Source: FACHB-T130 sp042747725 (GTDB lineage: Bacteria > Cyanobacteriota > Cyanobacteriia > Cyanobacteriales > FACHB-T130). From it: 64,000 nucleotides of DNA. Under the pieces are notes generated by a model. The model ran no database searches, was not told the origin of the DNA, and saw only the letters and a program-made list of their open reading frames with translations. The stretch spans positions 1-64,000 of the forward strand of contig NZ_JBHZGO010000073.1 in NCBI RefSeq assembly GCF_042747725.1. Reading direction: 5' to 3'. Of this stretch, positions 8,966 through 17,456 are shown in pieces (positions within the stretch are counted from its first letter, which is position 1; each line of letters starts with the position of its first letter). Made by a program: the position numbers and the translations under genes.

Positions 8966-10639
8966 ATGGTCAATTTAGTTGCCAACGCTAAAGATAATTC
9001 TGCGGGTGTTTCCACTCCTAGTGTGGATCGAGATCGGATTCTGGCTGCGATTGACTTGGGTACCAATTCCCTGCACATGGTGGTCGTGCAAATTCAACCA
9101 AAGCTGCCTGCTTTTTCGATTATTGATCGAGAAAAAGACACGGTGAGGCTGGGCGATCGCGATAAAAAGACGGGCAATCTGACACCGGAAGCAATGGAAC
9201 GAGCGATCGCAGCCCTGCGCCGCTTCCAGGGAATTGCCAACAGTCTCAACGCCGAACAGATTATCGCCGTGGCAACTAGCGCGGTAAGAGAAGCCCCCAA
9301 CGGGCGAGACTTTTTAAAACAAGTAGAAACAGACTTAGGCTTGTCTGTCAACCTCATTTCCGGTCAAGAAGAAGCCCGGAGAATTTACTTAGGCGTGCTG
9401 TCGGGGATGGAATTAAACAACCATCCCCACATCATTATTGACATTGGCGGCGGTTCGACGGAGTTAATTTTAGGGGATAGTCACGAACCGCGATCGCTCA
9501 GCAGCACCAAAGTCGGTGCAGTCCGACTAACCGCAGAATTGATCGCCACCGACCCCATCAGCATCGGCGAATTTCAGTACCTACAAGCTTATGTGCGCGG
9601 ACAGCTAGAACGAGCCGTCGAGGAATTGCGGGCAGTTCTCCAACCGGGGGAACAGCCGCGTTTAGTGGGAACTTCCGGGACGATTGAGACGCTGGTGACG
9701 ATGCACGCGCGAGAACATCTGGGTACTAACCCCTTTTCACTGAATGGCTACCAGATGAATCTCAAAGACCTCAGAGATTTAATTAATCGCTTGCGAAGGC
9801 TTAATTATTCAGAACGCGCTACAATTCCGGGAATGTCGGAGCGGCGGTCAGAAATTATTGTTGCCGGGGCGGTTATTTTACAAGAAGCGATGACGCTGCT
9901 GGGCATTGAATCGCTAACGGTCTGCGAACGGAGTCTCCGGGAAGGAGTCATCGTCGATTGGATGCTTTCTCACGGCTTAATAGAAGACAAGCTGCGCTAC
10001 CAAAGTTCTGTGCGCGAGCGTAATGTAATCAAAACCGCCCGCAAATACGGCGTTAATTTAGAATACAGTCAGCGAGTTGCAGAATTTGCCCTTAGCTTAT
10101 TTGACCAAACCCAAGGTATCCTCCACCACTGGGGTTCAGAAGAACGGGAACTACTCTGGGCAGCCGCAGTTTTACACAATTGCGGACACCATATCAGTCA
10201 TTCTTCCCACCACAAACACTCTTTTTACTTAATTCGCAACGGTGAACTTTTAGGCTATACGGAAGCCGAAATAGATGTGATTGCGAATTTAGCCCGTTAT
10301 CACCGCAAGAGTGCGCCGAAGAAAAAGCACGATAACTATCAAAATCTGCCGACAAAAAAGCATCGGCAGATCGTTGCTCAGTTGAGTGCTTTGCTCAGAT
10401 TAGCAGTTGCTCTCGATCGGAGACAAATTGGAGCAGTTCAGCAAGTGCAGTGCGAATACAACGCGGAAACTAAAGAACTTCAGCTCCACCTAAAACCAAC
10501 TCAACCCGATGATGATTGCGCTTTAGAACTCTGGAGTTTAGGTTATAAAAAAGACGTTTTTGAGGCAGAATACGGCGTTAAATTACTGCCAGTTTTGAAC
10601 GCTTCTGCTGTTCCAATTAGCTATAGCAGTCCTAAATAA
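8966..10639 (+). CDS. ppx: Exopolyphosphatase / Ppx-GppA family
   Basis: 557 aa. It removes terminal phosphate from polyP (Ppx) or hydrolyses pppGpp (GppA). The actin-like fold is shown by AIDLGTNSLHMVV (from about residue 28) and IDIGGGSTELILG (about 158); a C-terminal HD-type domain carries LHNCGHHISHSSHH. The ATG at 8966 follows a GGGGAAAG-like ribosome-binding site. It is divergent from ubiA. Proximity to ppk1 favours the polyP role. The 3' flank holds a strong hairpin (10680-10712). Confidence 0.94.
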   Translation: MVNLVANAKDNSAGVSTPSVDRDRILAAIDLGTNSLHMVVVQIQPKLPAFSIIDREKDTVRLGDRDKKTGNLTPEAMERAIAALRRFQGIANSLNAEQIIAVATSAVREAPNGRDFLKQVETDLGLSVNLISGQEEARRIYLGVLSGMELNNHPHIIIDIGGGSTELILGDSHEPRSLSSTKVGAVRLTAELIATDPISIGEFQYLQAYVRGQLERAVEELRAVLQPGEQPRLVGTSGTIETLVTMHAREHLGTNPFSLNGYQMNLKDLRDLINRLRRLNYSERATIPGMSERRSEIIVAGAVILQEAMTLLGIESLTVCERSLREGVIVDWMLSHGLIEDKLRYQSSVRERNVIKTARKYGVNLEYSQRVAEFALSLFDQTQGILHHWGSEERELLWAAAVLHNCGHHISHSSHHKHSFYLIRNGELLGYTEAEIDVIANLARYHRKSAPKKKHDNYQNLPTKKHRQIVAQLSALLRLAVALDRRQIGAVQQVQCEYNAETKELQLHLKPTQPDDDCALELWSLGYKKDVFEAEYGVKLLPVLNASAVPISYSSPK

Positions 10640-10679
10640 TTCGTGAATGCGAGGTTCTCGACTTCTTTTCGTGAATGCG

Positions 10680-10712
10680 AGATTCCCGACTTCTTTAAGA
10701 AGTCGGGAATCT
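10680..10712. repeat. Perfect 16-bp-arm hairpin downstream of ppx
   Basis: Arms 10680-10695 and 10697-10712 are exact reverse complements around a single T. A related half-copy without the second arm lies just upstream (about 10641-10669). It may serve as transcript end for ppx, but the T-run is lacking, and the motif GATTCCCGACTTC is more likely a dispersed palindromic repeat. Confidence 0.8.
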
Positions 10713-10898
10713 AAACTCTGGCTCACCATTCAAGTAAGATTCCTGGCGCTAGTTCTCCTGAGAGCGATCGCGCTGTTCCTTAGGATAGAAGTTGGAATCA
10801 GTCGTAAAAGTTATCTTTAGAGTAAGTACCGTCTAAAAAACTTCTCTAAGAACTTTTTCACGGTAAGAAAAATAGCAATATCCCTTACCGAGTTATTA

Positions 10899-11000
10899 TA
10901 TAGCAATCCTATTTGAGTTGTGCGCGAGTATTCGCCTAAGTGTAGAGACGCGATTAATCGCGTCTCTACAGGGTTTCGCAAATCAAATAGGATTGCTATA
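10899..11000. repeat. MITE-like nested palindrome (102 bp)
   Basis: The 18-bp ends TATAGCAATCCTATTTGA (10899-10916) and its exact reverse complement (10983-11000) enclose an inner perfect palindrome of two 15-bp arms (10941-10970, TGTAGAGACGCGATT and complement). Non-coding, TA-bounded and symmetrical, as expected of a MITE or dispersed palindrome. Confidence 0.85.
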
Positions 11001-11221
11001 GATAGAAAAGTATCAAGGTAGGCAGAAAGTTTTAGATTAACCTGGTCACTCTTTAAGTAAATTCAACAAAGGGGATTCTCAAAAAAATATTGATAACCTT
11101 CCCAACCATAAAAATGCCTCATAAAAACAAATTTGTAAAACTAGCTTCAAGCATTTACATAAAATTTTAGTAAGATAACCGATCGTTCAATATTTTAGCA
11201 ACGCTGAAGTCTTAATTTGCG

Positions 11222-12130
11222 ATGAAAACACTATATACACTTTTTAGCAAAGAACGGAGCGAAGTTCAGACAGAGATCGATAAGGCAACTAGCCCGGAGC
11301 AGGTCGTTAAGCTGGTTCAAAAGCGACTCGATAATATTCAGAGCAGTTACGTGGGCGAGTTAAACGTCGCTCAGGTACGTCTAGCTTCCCTATTTCTGGA
11401 GACGCTGCGCCAGTCCTTGGGGACTCTTACCGCAGCCAATGAGACGAAAGTTTCGGAGCTAGAGCCTCAGCAAAGTGTTAACCAAGCCCCAAGCTTTTCT
11501 CCCAAAAGCTTAATCTTGAAAGTGCTACAGGGACTCATCTGTATAGGTATTTTAGATTCACTATTCTCCTTGACTTCAGATGAGCCAGGAGTTTGGATGG
11601 ATATCTTACTGGTGTCTCTGCTGGTTGGACTAGAAGTGGTGTCCCAAATCGACAAACGCGATCGCGCCAATCGTGCAGTCTCTCTTCAACTTGTAGAAGC
11701 GCCCCAGCCGAGCATCCGGGTCGATAGCCAAGTCTTTCTGGACAACCTTACCGATGCTCTGAACACCATTGATTTGGCAGTCGCCCGGACTGAGGAAGTG
11801 AAAAAACCGCTCGACGCTAGTGGAATAGAAGAGCTACCAGAACTGTTGAATCTGCTTCAGAGACTAATGGGTGCGTCAATTCTAGAGAAACCCCAGATGT
11901 CGCTTGAACTCACCAAACTGCTGCCACAGATTTTAATGGAGCAGGGAATTCGGGTTCAGATTTACCAAGCGAACGATACTCATCGCGATCGCGAGTATTT
12001 TGACTTCGAGCCAAGTATCGATCCTACCGCTAAAGACTATGTAACGATAACTCCCGCTTTGTTTAAAGGCGATCGCTTGCTCCGACGCGGTCGAGTTATT
12101 CAGCCAGCCTACTCCCAGGCTAGAGAGTAA
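11222..12130 (+). CDS. Hypothetical protein with a membrane hairpin, partner of the Hsp70-like gene
   Basis: 302 aa, not assigned to a named family. The N-terminal 90 residues are helical and charged; two hydrophobic segments (about 97-142) are separated by a short polar turn; a coiled-coil-like stretch follows; the C-terminal 60 residues end in FKGDRLLRRGRVIQP. That ending resembles, weakly, the closing beta segment of GrpE-type nucleotide-exchange factors, which would suit an Hsp70 partner, but this is inference only. The Hsp70-like gene starts 199 bases downstream on the same strand, with a G/C-rich hairpin between them. Confidence 0.7.
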   Translation: MKTLYTLFSKERSEVQTEIDKATSPEQVVKLVQKRLDNIQSSYVGELNVAQVRLASLFLETLRQSLGTLTAANETKVSELEPQQSVNQAPSFSPKSLILKVLQGLICIGILDSLFSLTSDEPGVWMDILLVSLLVGLEVVSQIDKRDRANRAVSLQLVEAPQPSIRVDSQVFLDNLTDALNTIDLAVARTEEVKKPLDASGIEELPELLNLLQRLMGASILEKPQMSLELTKLLPQILMEQGIRVQIYQANDTHRDREYFDFEPSIDPTAKDYVTITPALFKGDRLLRRGRVIQPAYSQARE

Positions 12131-12200
12131 GATGTCTTGTCGTCGTGGCTGTATGTAGCCGCAAAGTCTTCATTTAGACAGTATTTCCCTTTTTTCTTAG

Positions 12201-12219
12201 CCCCCCTTTCCAAGGGGGG
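12201..12219. repeat. C/G-rich hairpin between the two Hsp70-module genes
   Basis: CCCCCCTT and AAGGGGGG pair around a 3-base loop, followed by GTTGGGGGGATC, a sequence very common in cyanobacterial spacers. It could weaken transcription into the Hsp70-like gene, but may be only a dispersed repeat. Confidence 0.5.
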
Positions 12220-12329
12220 TTGGGGGGATCAAAACTCTCAGCTAACAAGGGAAAATCCCCCTAGCCCTGCTTAAAAATAGGGGAATTATTCGGAAAGTTG
12301 TACATGGTTGATTAGCGGAAAGTATAACA

Positions 12330-14249
12330 ATGCAAGTTTTAGAAACAATCGGATTCGATCTAGGGCACGGTGAAACAGCGATCGCGAAAGCAAGAGTAGA
12401 GAGTATCGAGCCTCCAGAGATGCTTGAGGTTAATAATAAGAAAATTCAAATCACAGCACTGGGTTGGCATCCCGATATCGGTTATCTAATTGGAGAACAA
12501 GCATTAATTCAAGCGGGTGTTACTCAGCTTAAAATCGCTTTTAAGCAAAAACCTCATAACGATCCAAATTACAGAGAAACACTCCGCAATTTTATAGAAA
12601 CCTACTACCGCCTTTTGAAAGAAAGCAAACAGATTGAAGGTGGAGAAACCAGCCAATTTTATGTCGGCTGTCCTTCAGGATGGTCTGTTGACGAACGAGA
12701 AGAATATCAAAAGTTACTGAAGGAATCAGGTATTCCCTTACTCAGTGTTGTCCCAGAGTCGCGGGCGGCTTTCATGCAAGCCAAGGAAGCCGGGAAGCTT
12801 TCTTATGACAAACTCAAATCGTCGGTGCTAATTGTTGATATTGGCTCTTCGACTACGGATTTTACTCTGGTTAAGAGTTTGCACGAAATCCCGATAGATT
12901 TCGGAAGTAACGCTCTGGGAGCTTCCCTAATTGATAAAGCAATTTTTGCCCGGACTCTCGCCAACCACGAAGAAAAGGCGTTACTCGAACGAGTATTGGA
13001 GGCATATCCCCATCACCAAGCACGTTGCGAACTTGCTTGTCGCAAAGCTAAGGAAGATTACTTTTCTAACGAACAGGTATACAGCCATCCACAATCATTT
13101 GCACGAGGCTTTGAGTCGATCAACGAACAGATTTACTTTGTGCCTCAAGTTAATAAAGCAATTATGGATGAAATCTTGAACCACCCCTTGCCTGAATTGG
13201 GCGGCAATTGGATTCAGTCCTTCCGGGAAGCAGTGAATGAGGCGAAAGAAAGGCTCGATAAACAAGGCTTTGTACCGCAATTTTTGCTGATGACTGGGGG
13301 TGCATCTCGGATGAAATTTACGCGCCAGATTTGCGAGGAAATCTTCCCGGAACCGGAAACTCAAGTTCGTCCCGATCCAGAACCCGAACGTTGCATTGCC
13401 TTGGGTTTAGCGCGGGTAGGAAGATGGGATCTGCGTGCTGCTGCCTTTAAAGAAGAGGTCAATAAACTATTTGACTCAAAGAAGTTAAAAGAGCTGATCA
13501 AACGACATATTCCAGATTTAATCGAACTGCTGACGAATCCACTTTCAAATGGTCTGATTGAAAATGTAATTAAACCAAGTCTGAAAGACTGGCAAAACAA
13601 CAAAATACGAACTTTGTCTGACCTGGAAGACTCTATGAAAAGGCAGGCGGAGCAGTGGATCGAAAGTCCTGGCGCTCGGCAAATTGTTAATACTCAATGT
13701 GCCACTTGGTTTAACAGCAAGATCCAACCCGAATTAGCTGAAGAAACCGATCCTATTTGTCAAAAGTTTCAGATACCTAGAAGTAGTTTAAGATTTGAGG
13801 AAAGTATCGACCCTGACGTGGTTAGTCCAGACCTATCAATTGGAGACACTATTCTTGCCGAGACAGTGGGGTTTATCGTCAATGTAGTGATTGGTGGAGG
13901 GACTGTCGGTAGCATCATCGCTCTAATTTTAACCGGACATTTGACCTGGCCCATCGTGTTAGTCTATGGTGCCTCGGTTCTTGCTGCCGGAGTGGAGATC
14001 ACCCGCAGCAAAACGCAAGAAGCAATTAAGACAAAGGTAGATGTTCCGAGTTGGAGCCGTTCTCTTCTTTTGAGCGATAGCAAGATCGACTCTACCTGCG
14101 AGCAAATGAAACCTGAATTAGAGAAGGTTTTTAGACAACAACTAACAGAAAATCAGGAAGCTTTTGACGAACTGATTGGGAAAGTTGGACAAGAGTTAAA
14201 AAAAGCTCTAAATACCAAGGCGGAAGAGGCAGTAATTCTCATTCAGTAG
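12330..14249 (+). CDS. Hsp70/actin-like ATPase with C-terminal membrane segment
   Basis: 639 aa. The nucleotide-binding signatures of the Hsp70/actin fold are present: phosphate-1 IGFDLGHGET (residues 7-16), phosphate-2 LIVDIGSSTTDF (about 167-178) and adenosine LLMTGGASR (about 320-328). The usual Hsp70 substrate-binding beta domain is replaced by a helical region (about 370-490) and a strongly hydrophobic stretch (about 511-557), then a charged helical tail. It is thus a membrane-associated Hsp70-like protein, not DnaK. The upstream gene (11222) also has a membrane hairpin, and the two probably work together. Clients and role are unknown. Confidence 0.82.
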   Translation: MQVLETIGFDLGHGETAIAKARVESIEPPEMLEVNNKKIQITALGWHPDIGYLIGEQALIQAGVTQLKIAFKQKPHNDPNYRETLRNFIETYYRLLKESKQIEGGETSQFYVGCPSGWSVDEREEYQKLLKESGIPLLSVVPESRAAFMQAKEAGKLSYDKLKSSVLIVDIGSSTTDFTLVKSLHEIPIDFGSNALGASLIDKAIFARTLANHEEKALLERVLEAYPHHQARCELACRKAKEDYFSNEQVYSHPQSFARGFESINEQIYFVPQVNKAIMDEILNHPLPELGGNWIQSFREAVNEAKERLDKQGFVPQFLLMTGGASRMKFTRQICEEIFPEPETQVRPDPEPERCIALGLARVGRWDLRAAAFKEEVNKLFDSKKLKELIKRHIPDLIELLTNPLSNGLIENVIKPSLKDWQNNKIRTLSDLEDSMKRQAEQWIESPGARQIVNTQCATWFNSKIQPELAEETDPICQKFQIPRSSLRFEESIDPDVVSPDLSIGDTILAETVGFIVNVVIGGGTVGSIIALILTGHLTWPIVLVYGASVLAAGVEITRSKTQEAIKTKVDVPSWSRSLLLSDSKIDSTCEQMKPELEKVFRQQLTENQEAFDELIGKVGQELKKALNTKAEEAVILIQ

Positions 14250-14395
14250 GGATGCGTTAGCGAAGCTTAACGAAGTTATCGCTCTTTCCTTGCTGCTTAT
14301 GGCTGATTGGATGAGTGCGATCGCTACCATATTACTGACAATCCATTGGGAAACGTCTTGTGTCAGCTAGTTCGGTACTTTGAGAGGAAACGGTT

Positions 14396-14851
14396 ATGAC
14401 AAGAGAACTAGAAGCTAACCGGCAGAGTTTGTATGAGACAGACTACCTGAAATGGATTAAAACCACTGTAGAAAAGTTACGGGTTAGAGACTACTCTAAT
14501 ATCGACTGGGAAAATCTAATCGAAGAAATCGAGGACATGGGACGAAGTGAGCGCAGGAGCCTAAAGAGTAATCTTATTATTGTCCTGACTCACTTACTTA
14601 AGTGGCAATATCAGCCAGAGTTTAGAAGCGGTAGCTGGAAAGGTAGCATCGTTGAGCATCGTAGACGCATTCGCGAAGCTCTAAAAGATTCTCCCAGCCT
14701 CAAGCCTTATCTTGAAGAAGTCTTTGTTGAATGTTATTCAGATGCAGTTGATCGAGCAAGCGCTGAAACTGAACTACCATTAGAGAGATTTCCGCAATTA
14801 TCTCCCTACACATCCGCAGAAGTTTTGGATTCTAACTTTTTGCCAGAATAA
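14396..14851 (+). CDS. DUF29 family protein
   Basis: 151 aa. The pattern YETDYLKW near the N-terminus, NLIEEIEDMGRSE in the first third and the LKWQYQPE/SWKGSI segment are typical of DUF29, a family expanded in cyanobacteria with no assigned biochemistry. All-helical, soluble. The ATG at 14396 follows GAGAGGAAACGGTT, a good ribosome-binding site. It stands alone, 146 bases after the Hsp70-like gene. Often found near accessory or mobile genes (general observation, not tested here). Confidence 0.88.
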   Translation: MTRELEANRQSLYETDYLKWIKTTVEKLRVRDYSNIDWENLIEEIEDMGRSERRSLKSNLIIVLTHLLKWQYQPEFRSGSWKGSIVEHRRRIREALKDSPSLKPYLEEVFVECYSDAVDRASAETELPLERFPQLSPYTSAEVLDSNFLPE

Positions 14852-15030
14852 GCGATCGCCTTCCCTTGTGACTGAAGATAGCGATCGCGCTACTCCTTCA
14901 GGCTAATTGATCTTTCCTCATTTCTGATACTTCTAATAATTAGAAGGTATTTGATATTTAACAGTACAGCGATCGCCAGCCTAGTAAAGCTTCGCCATTA
15001 TAATTGATTTAAATTATACAGTTCTAGCTT

Positions 15031-15645
15031 ATGGCATACAGTGATTTCACAACCTTAACTAAAGTTAGAGAAGCTTTTGGTTTAACCATTGAAGAATCTA
15101 TCGATCTATTTACTGATCTTCCAGAAGTCTTGCCAAGTTCTTATCTCCAGACTACCTTAAATGAGAATGTTTTTTTGGCAACTGCCATCAATACAGAAAA
15201 GGCTCGTTCAGAATTAATTATTGCTCCGGTTTTATTAGAAATCAGGCGAATATTTAATTTTAAAATCGGCTTTTTCTCCGGCTCGGAGTTTAATGTCGAT
15301 TTCCAAGCAGGTTTAAGCGGATATTGTGATTATATTCTTACTGCCTCAAAAGAATCCTATGAAATTCGCACTCCGGTTGTTACTTTGGCAGAGGCTAAGA
15401 ATGAAAGTATTAAATCTGGCTTAGGACAGTGTATTGCCCAAATGGTTGCAGCTCAATTATTTAATCAACGGAATGGAGATGCGATCGAAAGTATCTATGG
15501 AGCCGTAACTACGGGAACGGATTGGAAATTCCTCAAGTTAACTAATAAAACAATCTGGATTGATAAGCGAGATTATTTTATCAATGAAGTGAGTCATCTT
15601 TTAGGTATTTTAATAACACCGTTTAAAGACTCACAATCACAGTAA
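15031..15645 (+). CDS. PD-(D/E)XK-like conserved hypothetical protein
   Basis: 204 aa. Asp100 (GYCDYIL), Glu121 and Lys123 (LAEAKNES) are spaced as in PD-(D/E)XK nuclease folds, with a following helix carrying Gln (GQCIAQM). This is a fold inference; the target is unknown. Its last 188 bases (15440-15627) are duplicated at 16150-16338 on the other side of the hicBA pair. It converges on hicA, overlapping it by nine bases (15637-15645). Lower G+C than the core genes suggests accessory origin. Confidence 0.72.
   Translation: MAYSDFTTLTKVREAFGLTIEESIDLFTDLPEVLPSSYLQTTLNENVFLATAINTEKARSELIIAPVLLEIRRIFNFKIGFFSGSEFNVDFQAGLSGYCDYILTASKESYEIRTPVVTLAEAKNESIKSGLGQCIAQMVAAQLFNQRNGDAIESIYGAVTTGTDWKFLKLTNKTIWIDKRDYFINEVSHLLGILITPFKDSQSQ
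15440..15627. repeat. 3'-end duplication, left copy
   Basis: This segment of the PD-(D/E)XK-like gene and 16150-16338 are similar along their whole length in the same orientation (for example both contain ATTATTTAATCAACGGAATG). The pair brackets hicA-hicB. Confidence 0.88.
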
Positions 15646-15846
15646 ATCTTCCTCAGATAGCTGGGCTATTTTCATCAATGCTCTCAACGTTCCAACTTTC
15701 AAATCTTGATTGCGGTGAACAGGAATTGACAGGATTTGTTCAACTTCAGGGTTTTCATAGATATGATGACTGCTAGTAATTCTTCGCAAAACCCAACCTT
15801 TTTGCTCCACAATCTTGCACAGTCGCTTCCCAGAAATAGATTTCAT
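15637..15846 (-). CDS. hicA: HicA-type mRNA interferase toxin
   Basis: 69 aa, the usual HicA size. The dsRBD-like fold is recognisable by GKRLCKIVEQKGW and the SHHIYENP motif with the catalytic-type His at 27/28, followed by IPVHRNQDLKVGTL. Known HicA toxins cleave mRNA and block translation. Its start codon overlaps the stop of hicB by four bases (ATGA at 15843-15846), so translation should be coupled with the antitoxin first. It overlaps the end of the PD-(D/E)XK-like gene by nine bases. Confidence 0.92.
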   Translation of the reverse strand: MKSISGKRLCKIVEQKGWVLRRITSSHHIYENPEVEQILSIPVHRNQDLKVGTLRALMKIAQLSEEDLL

Positions 15847-16052
15847 ACAGCAATTTCGACAATTTGATCTGTTGACTCAATTGCATCACGACTGTTTGCA
15901 ACATCGAGCCAACCTTCAATAGCGTCCTTTAAATTAGCTACCACCTCCTCCATCGTGTCTCCTTCAGTAATGCAACCGGGAAACGCAGGAACCTCTGCCC
16001 AATAGCCACCTTCTTCTGCTGGATGAATAATTGCTCTGATTTTCATACACAT
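15843..16052 (-). CDS. hicB: HicB-type antitoxin (short form)
   Basis: 69 aa. The degraded RNase H-like HicB fold shows as IHPAEEGGYWAEVPAFPGCITEG, the signature of the family, with a following helix (MEEVVANLKDAIEGWL). It lacks the C-terminal DNA-binding domain of long HicB proteins, so autoregulation, if any, would need another factor. It is the first gene of the pair; a second Met (MKIRA) two codons in is an alternative start. Confidence 0.92.
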   Translation of the reverse strand: MCMKIRAIIHPAEEGGYWAEVPAFPGCITEGDTMEEVVANLKDAIEGWLDVANSRDAIESTDQIVEIAV

Positions 16053-16149
16053 ATTGAGCTAGTTGTTGAGAATATGGTAACAGGCTTCAATGTGGTAGAT
16101 GAAGAGGCTCGGTAGATAAAATAAGCTTGCAAACCAAGCTACAAAGCTG

Positions 16150-16359
16150 AAATGGTTGCAGCCCAAATTATTTAATCAACGGAATGGAAAGGCGATCAAA
16201 AGTAGCTATGGAGCCGTAACTACGGGAACGGATTGGAAATTCCTCAAGTTGACTGATAAAACAATCTGGATTGATAAGCGAGACTATTTTATCAATGAAG
16301 TAAGTCATATTTTGGATATTTTAACAATGCCGTTTAAGATGAAACTTTCTTGTGAATAA
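16150..16359 (+). pseudogene. Fragment duplicating the 3' end of the PD-(D/E)XK-like gene
   Basis: Matches the last third of the 15031 gene: after AAATGGTTGCAGC the reading continues FNQRNG...YGAVTTGTDWKFLK and DKRDYFINEVSH, ending at a different stop. The N-terminal two thirds and the ExK catalytic pair are missing, so it cannot be a nuclease. A start at 16156 is possible but unlikely to be used. Its end runs 26 bases into the 3' end of the convergent ACP-like gene. Confidence 0.85.
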
Positions 16360-17014
16360 AGATCAAGAGTTCCCTGACGGTGCAAGCTACTGCAACTAGA
16401 TTATCAGAAGAACTACTGAAATATGATAGAGGCTGTTTAATACCCTCCCCCAACAGGTCTTCTGGTATTTCAATGTCGAATTCCTCTTCTAGCGCCATCA
16501 CCAGCTCAATAGTATCAAGCCCATCAGCGTTCAAATCATTTGAGATATGACTATCCAAAGTCACTTCACTCTCATCTACCTCTAATTGCTCACTGACTAT
16601 TTTCCGAACTTTAACAAAGATATTAGCTTGGCTCTCCTCGATTCCAAGTTCTCTCATTATTCTAGTTATTTCGTCACGCAAAGGGGCTTCTTCAGCAGCT
16701 TTTTCTTCAGCAACACGCCGAGCTTCTTCAGCCATACGCTCCTTTTCAGCAGCTAGCTGATATTTCACATCTCCAATTCGAGAATTAACTACATCTCGTA
16801 GTGTGGATAATTCAACTTTATGTCCACTCTGGCTATAAATTCTCGTGGCTAACTCCCACACAACTTGGTCACGATTAGCCTCAAGTGCTTTAAGACTTTC
16901 CTCCGTAGCTAATATGGTTTTGTCTAGGTATTTATTGGCTACCATCTTCAGCACTTTTAACTCATAACCTTTATCTACTTCACTCAATGTTTGATCTCCT
17001 GCAAATCTCTGCAT
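16334..17014 (-). CDS. Protein with coiled coil and acyl-carrier-like domain lacking the attachment Ser
   Basis: 226 aa. Residues 1-85 are helical; 80-115 is a strongly charged Ala/Glu-rich coiled coil; about 115-195 is an acyl-carrier-protein fold ending in LVMALEEEFDIEIPEDLL, which is almost the canonical ACP helix II/III. The 4'-phosphopantetheine site that normally reads DSL is D164-G165-L166 here (codon GGG at 16520-16522), so it cannot be loaded in the known way. A hydrophobic C-terminal tail follows. It may be a structural or binding ACP-like domain. It lies between hicBA and xisHI and shares no clear operon with either. Confidence 0.8.
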   Translation of the reverse strand: MQRFAGDQTLSEVDKGYELKVLKMVANKYLDKTILATEESLKALEANRDQVVWELATRIYSQSGHKVELSTLRDVVNSRIGDVKYQLAAEKERMAEEARRVAEEKAAEEAPLRDEITRIMRELGIEESQANIFVKVRKIVSEQLEVDESEVTLDSHISNDLNADGLDTIELVMALEEEFDIEIPEDLLGEGIKQPLSYFSSSSDNLVAVACTVRELLIFIHKKVSS

Positions 17015-17025
17015 CGCTTATGAAA

Positions 17026-17063
17026 GCGATCGCCTAACTCGAACAGACCCCAACGCGATCGCT
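17026..17063. repeat. HIP1-bounded repeat, left of the xisHI region
   Basis: Begins GCGATCGCCTAACTC and ends ACGCGATCGCT; the same arrangement with few changes recurs in direct orientation at 18436-18474. A shorter related unit follows at 17064-17093. The two copies bracket both xisHI modules. Confidence 0.7.
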
Positions 17064-17120
17064 ATGGCTCGAACAAACCAAAACGCGATCGCTAGATACG
17101 CAAAAACTTGAAAGCGATCG

Positions 17121-17456
17121 CTAAGCAACCGCATATCCTGTATACTGCCTTACATCCGGTGGATGAAACCCCAAAACGATTTTGTCTTTAGGAATTCCCG
17201 CAGCAACCAGTTCCTTAGTTACGCCATCTTCTATATCATCTCGCTGCACCCAAATCTTATCTTCAATAATATCAAGATGAACAAGGCATCCATGAACGCG
17301 CCTTGCCGCATCCCAACCCAGAGTAACTAATAAATAGCTATCAGCTAATTCATCAAAAACTGCCTTACAAGTAAGTTCTCCATGAGCGTATGGAATTTTA
17401 GTGTACGGTTCAAGAACGCTCTTGATAATCTTTCGATATTTCTCTAGGGTATCCAT
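17121..17456 (-). CDS. xisI: XisI family protein (first module)
   Basis: 111 aa, full family length. Typical features: N-terminal LEKYRKIIKSVLEPY, the LVTLGWDAARRVHG core and the GIPKDKIVLGFHPPDVR end. In Anabaena, XisH and XisI are needed for developmentally controlled excision of the fdxN element, but most homologues occur without such an element and their role is unknown. Its ATG lies within the last codons of xisH (13-base overlap), the usual coupling of this pair. No xisF recombinase is in the window. Confidence 0.92.
   Translation of the reverse strand: MDTLEKYRKIIKSVLEPYTKIPYAHGELTCKAVFDELADSYLLVTLGWDAARRVHGCLVHLDIIEDKIWVQRDDIEDGVTKELVAAGIPKDKIVLGFHPPDVRQYTGYAVA

Larger units (their letters stand above)
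10640..11221. other. 582-base spacer with two palindromic elements
   Basis: No coding region is supported. The left part has a short direct repeat (CGTGAATGCGAG at about 10641 and 10670) leading into a perfect hairpin; the middle has a MITE-like nested palindrome at 10899-11000. The remainder is AT-rich and must hold the promoter of the 11222 gene. It marks the left edge of the accessory island. Confidence 0.6.
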
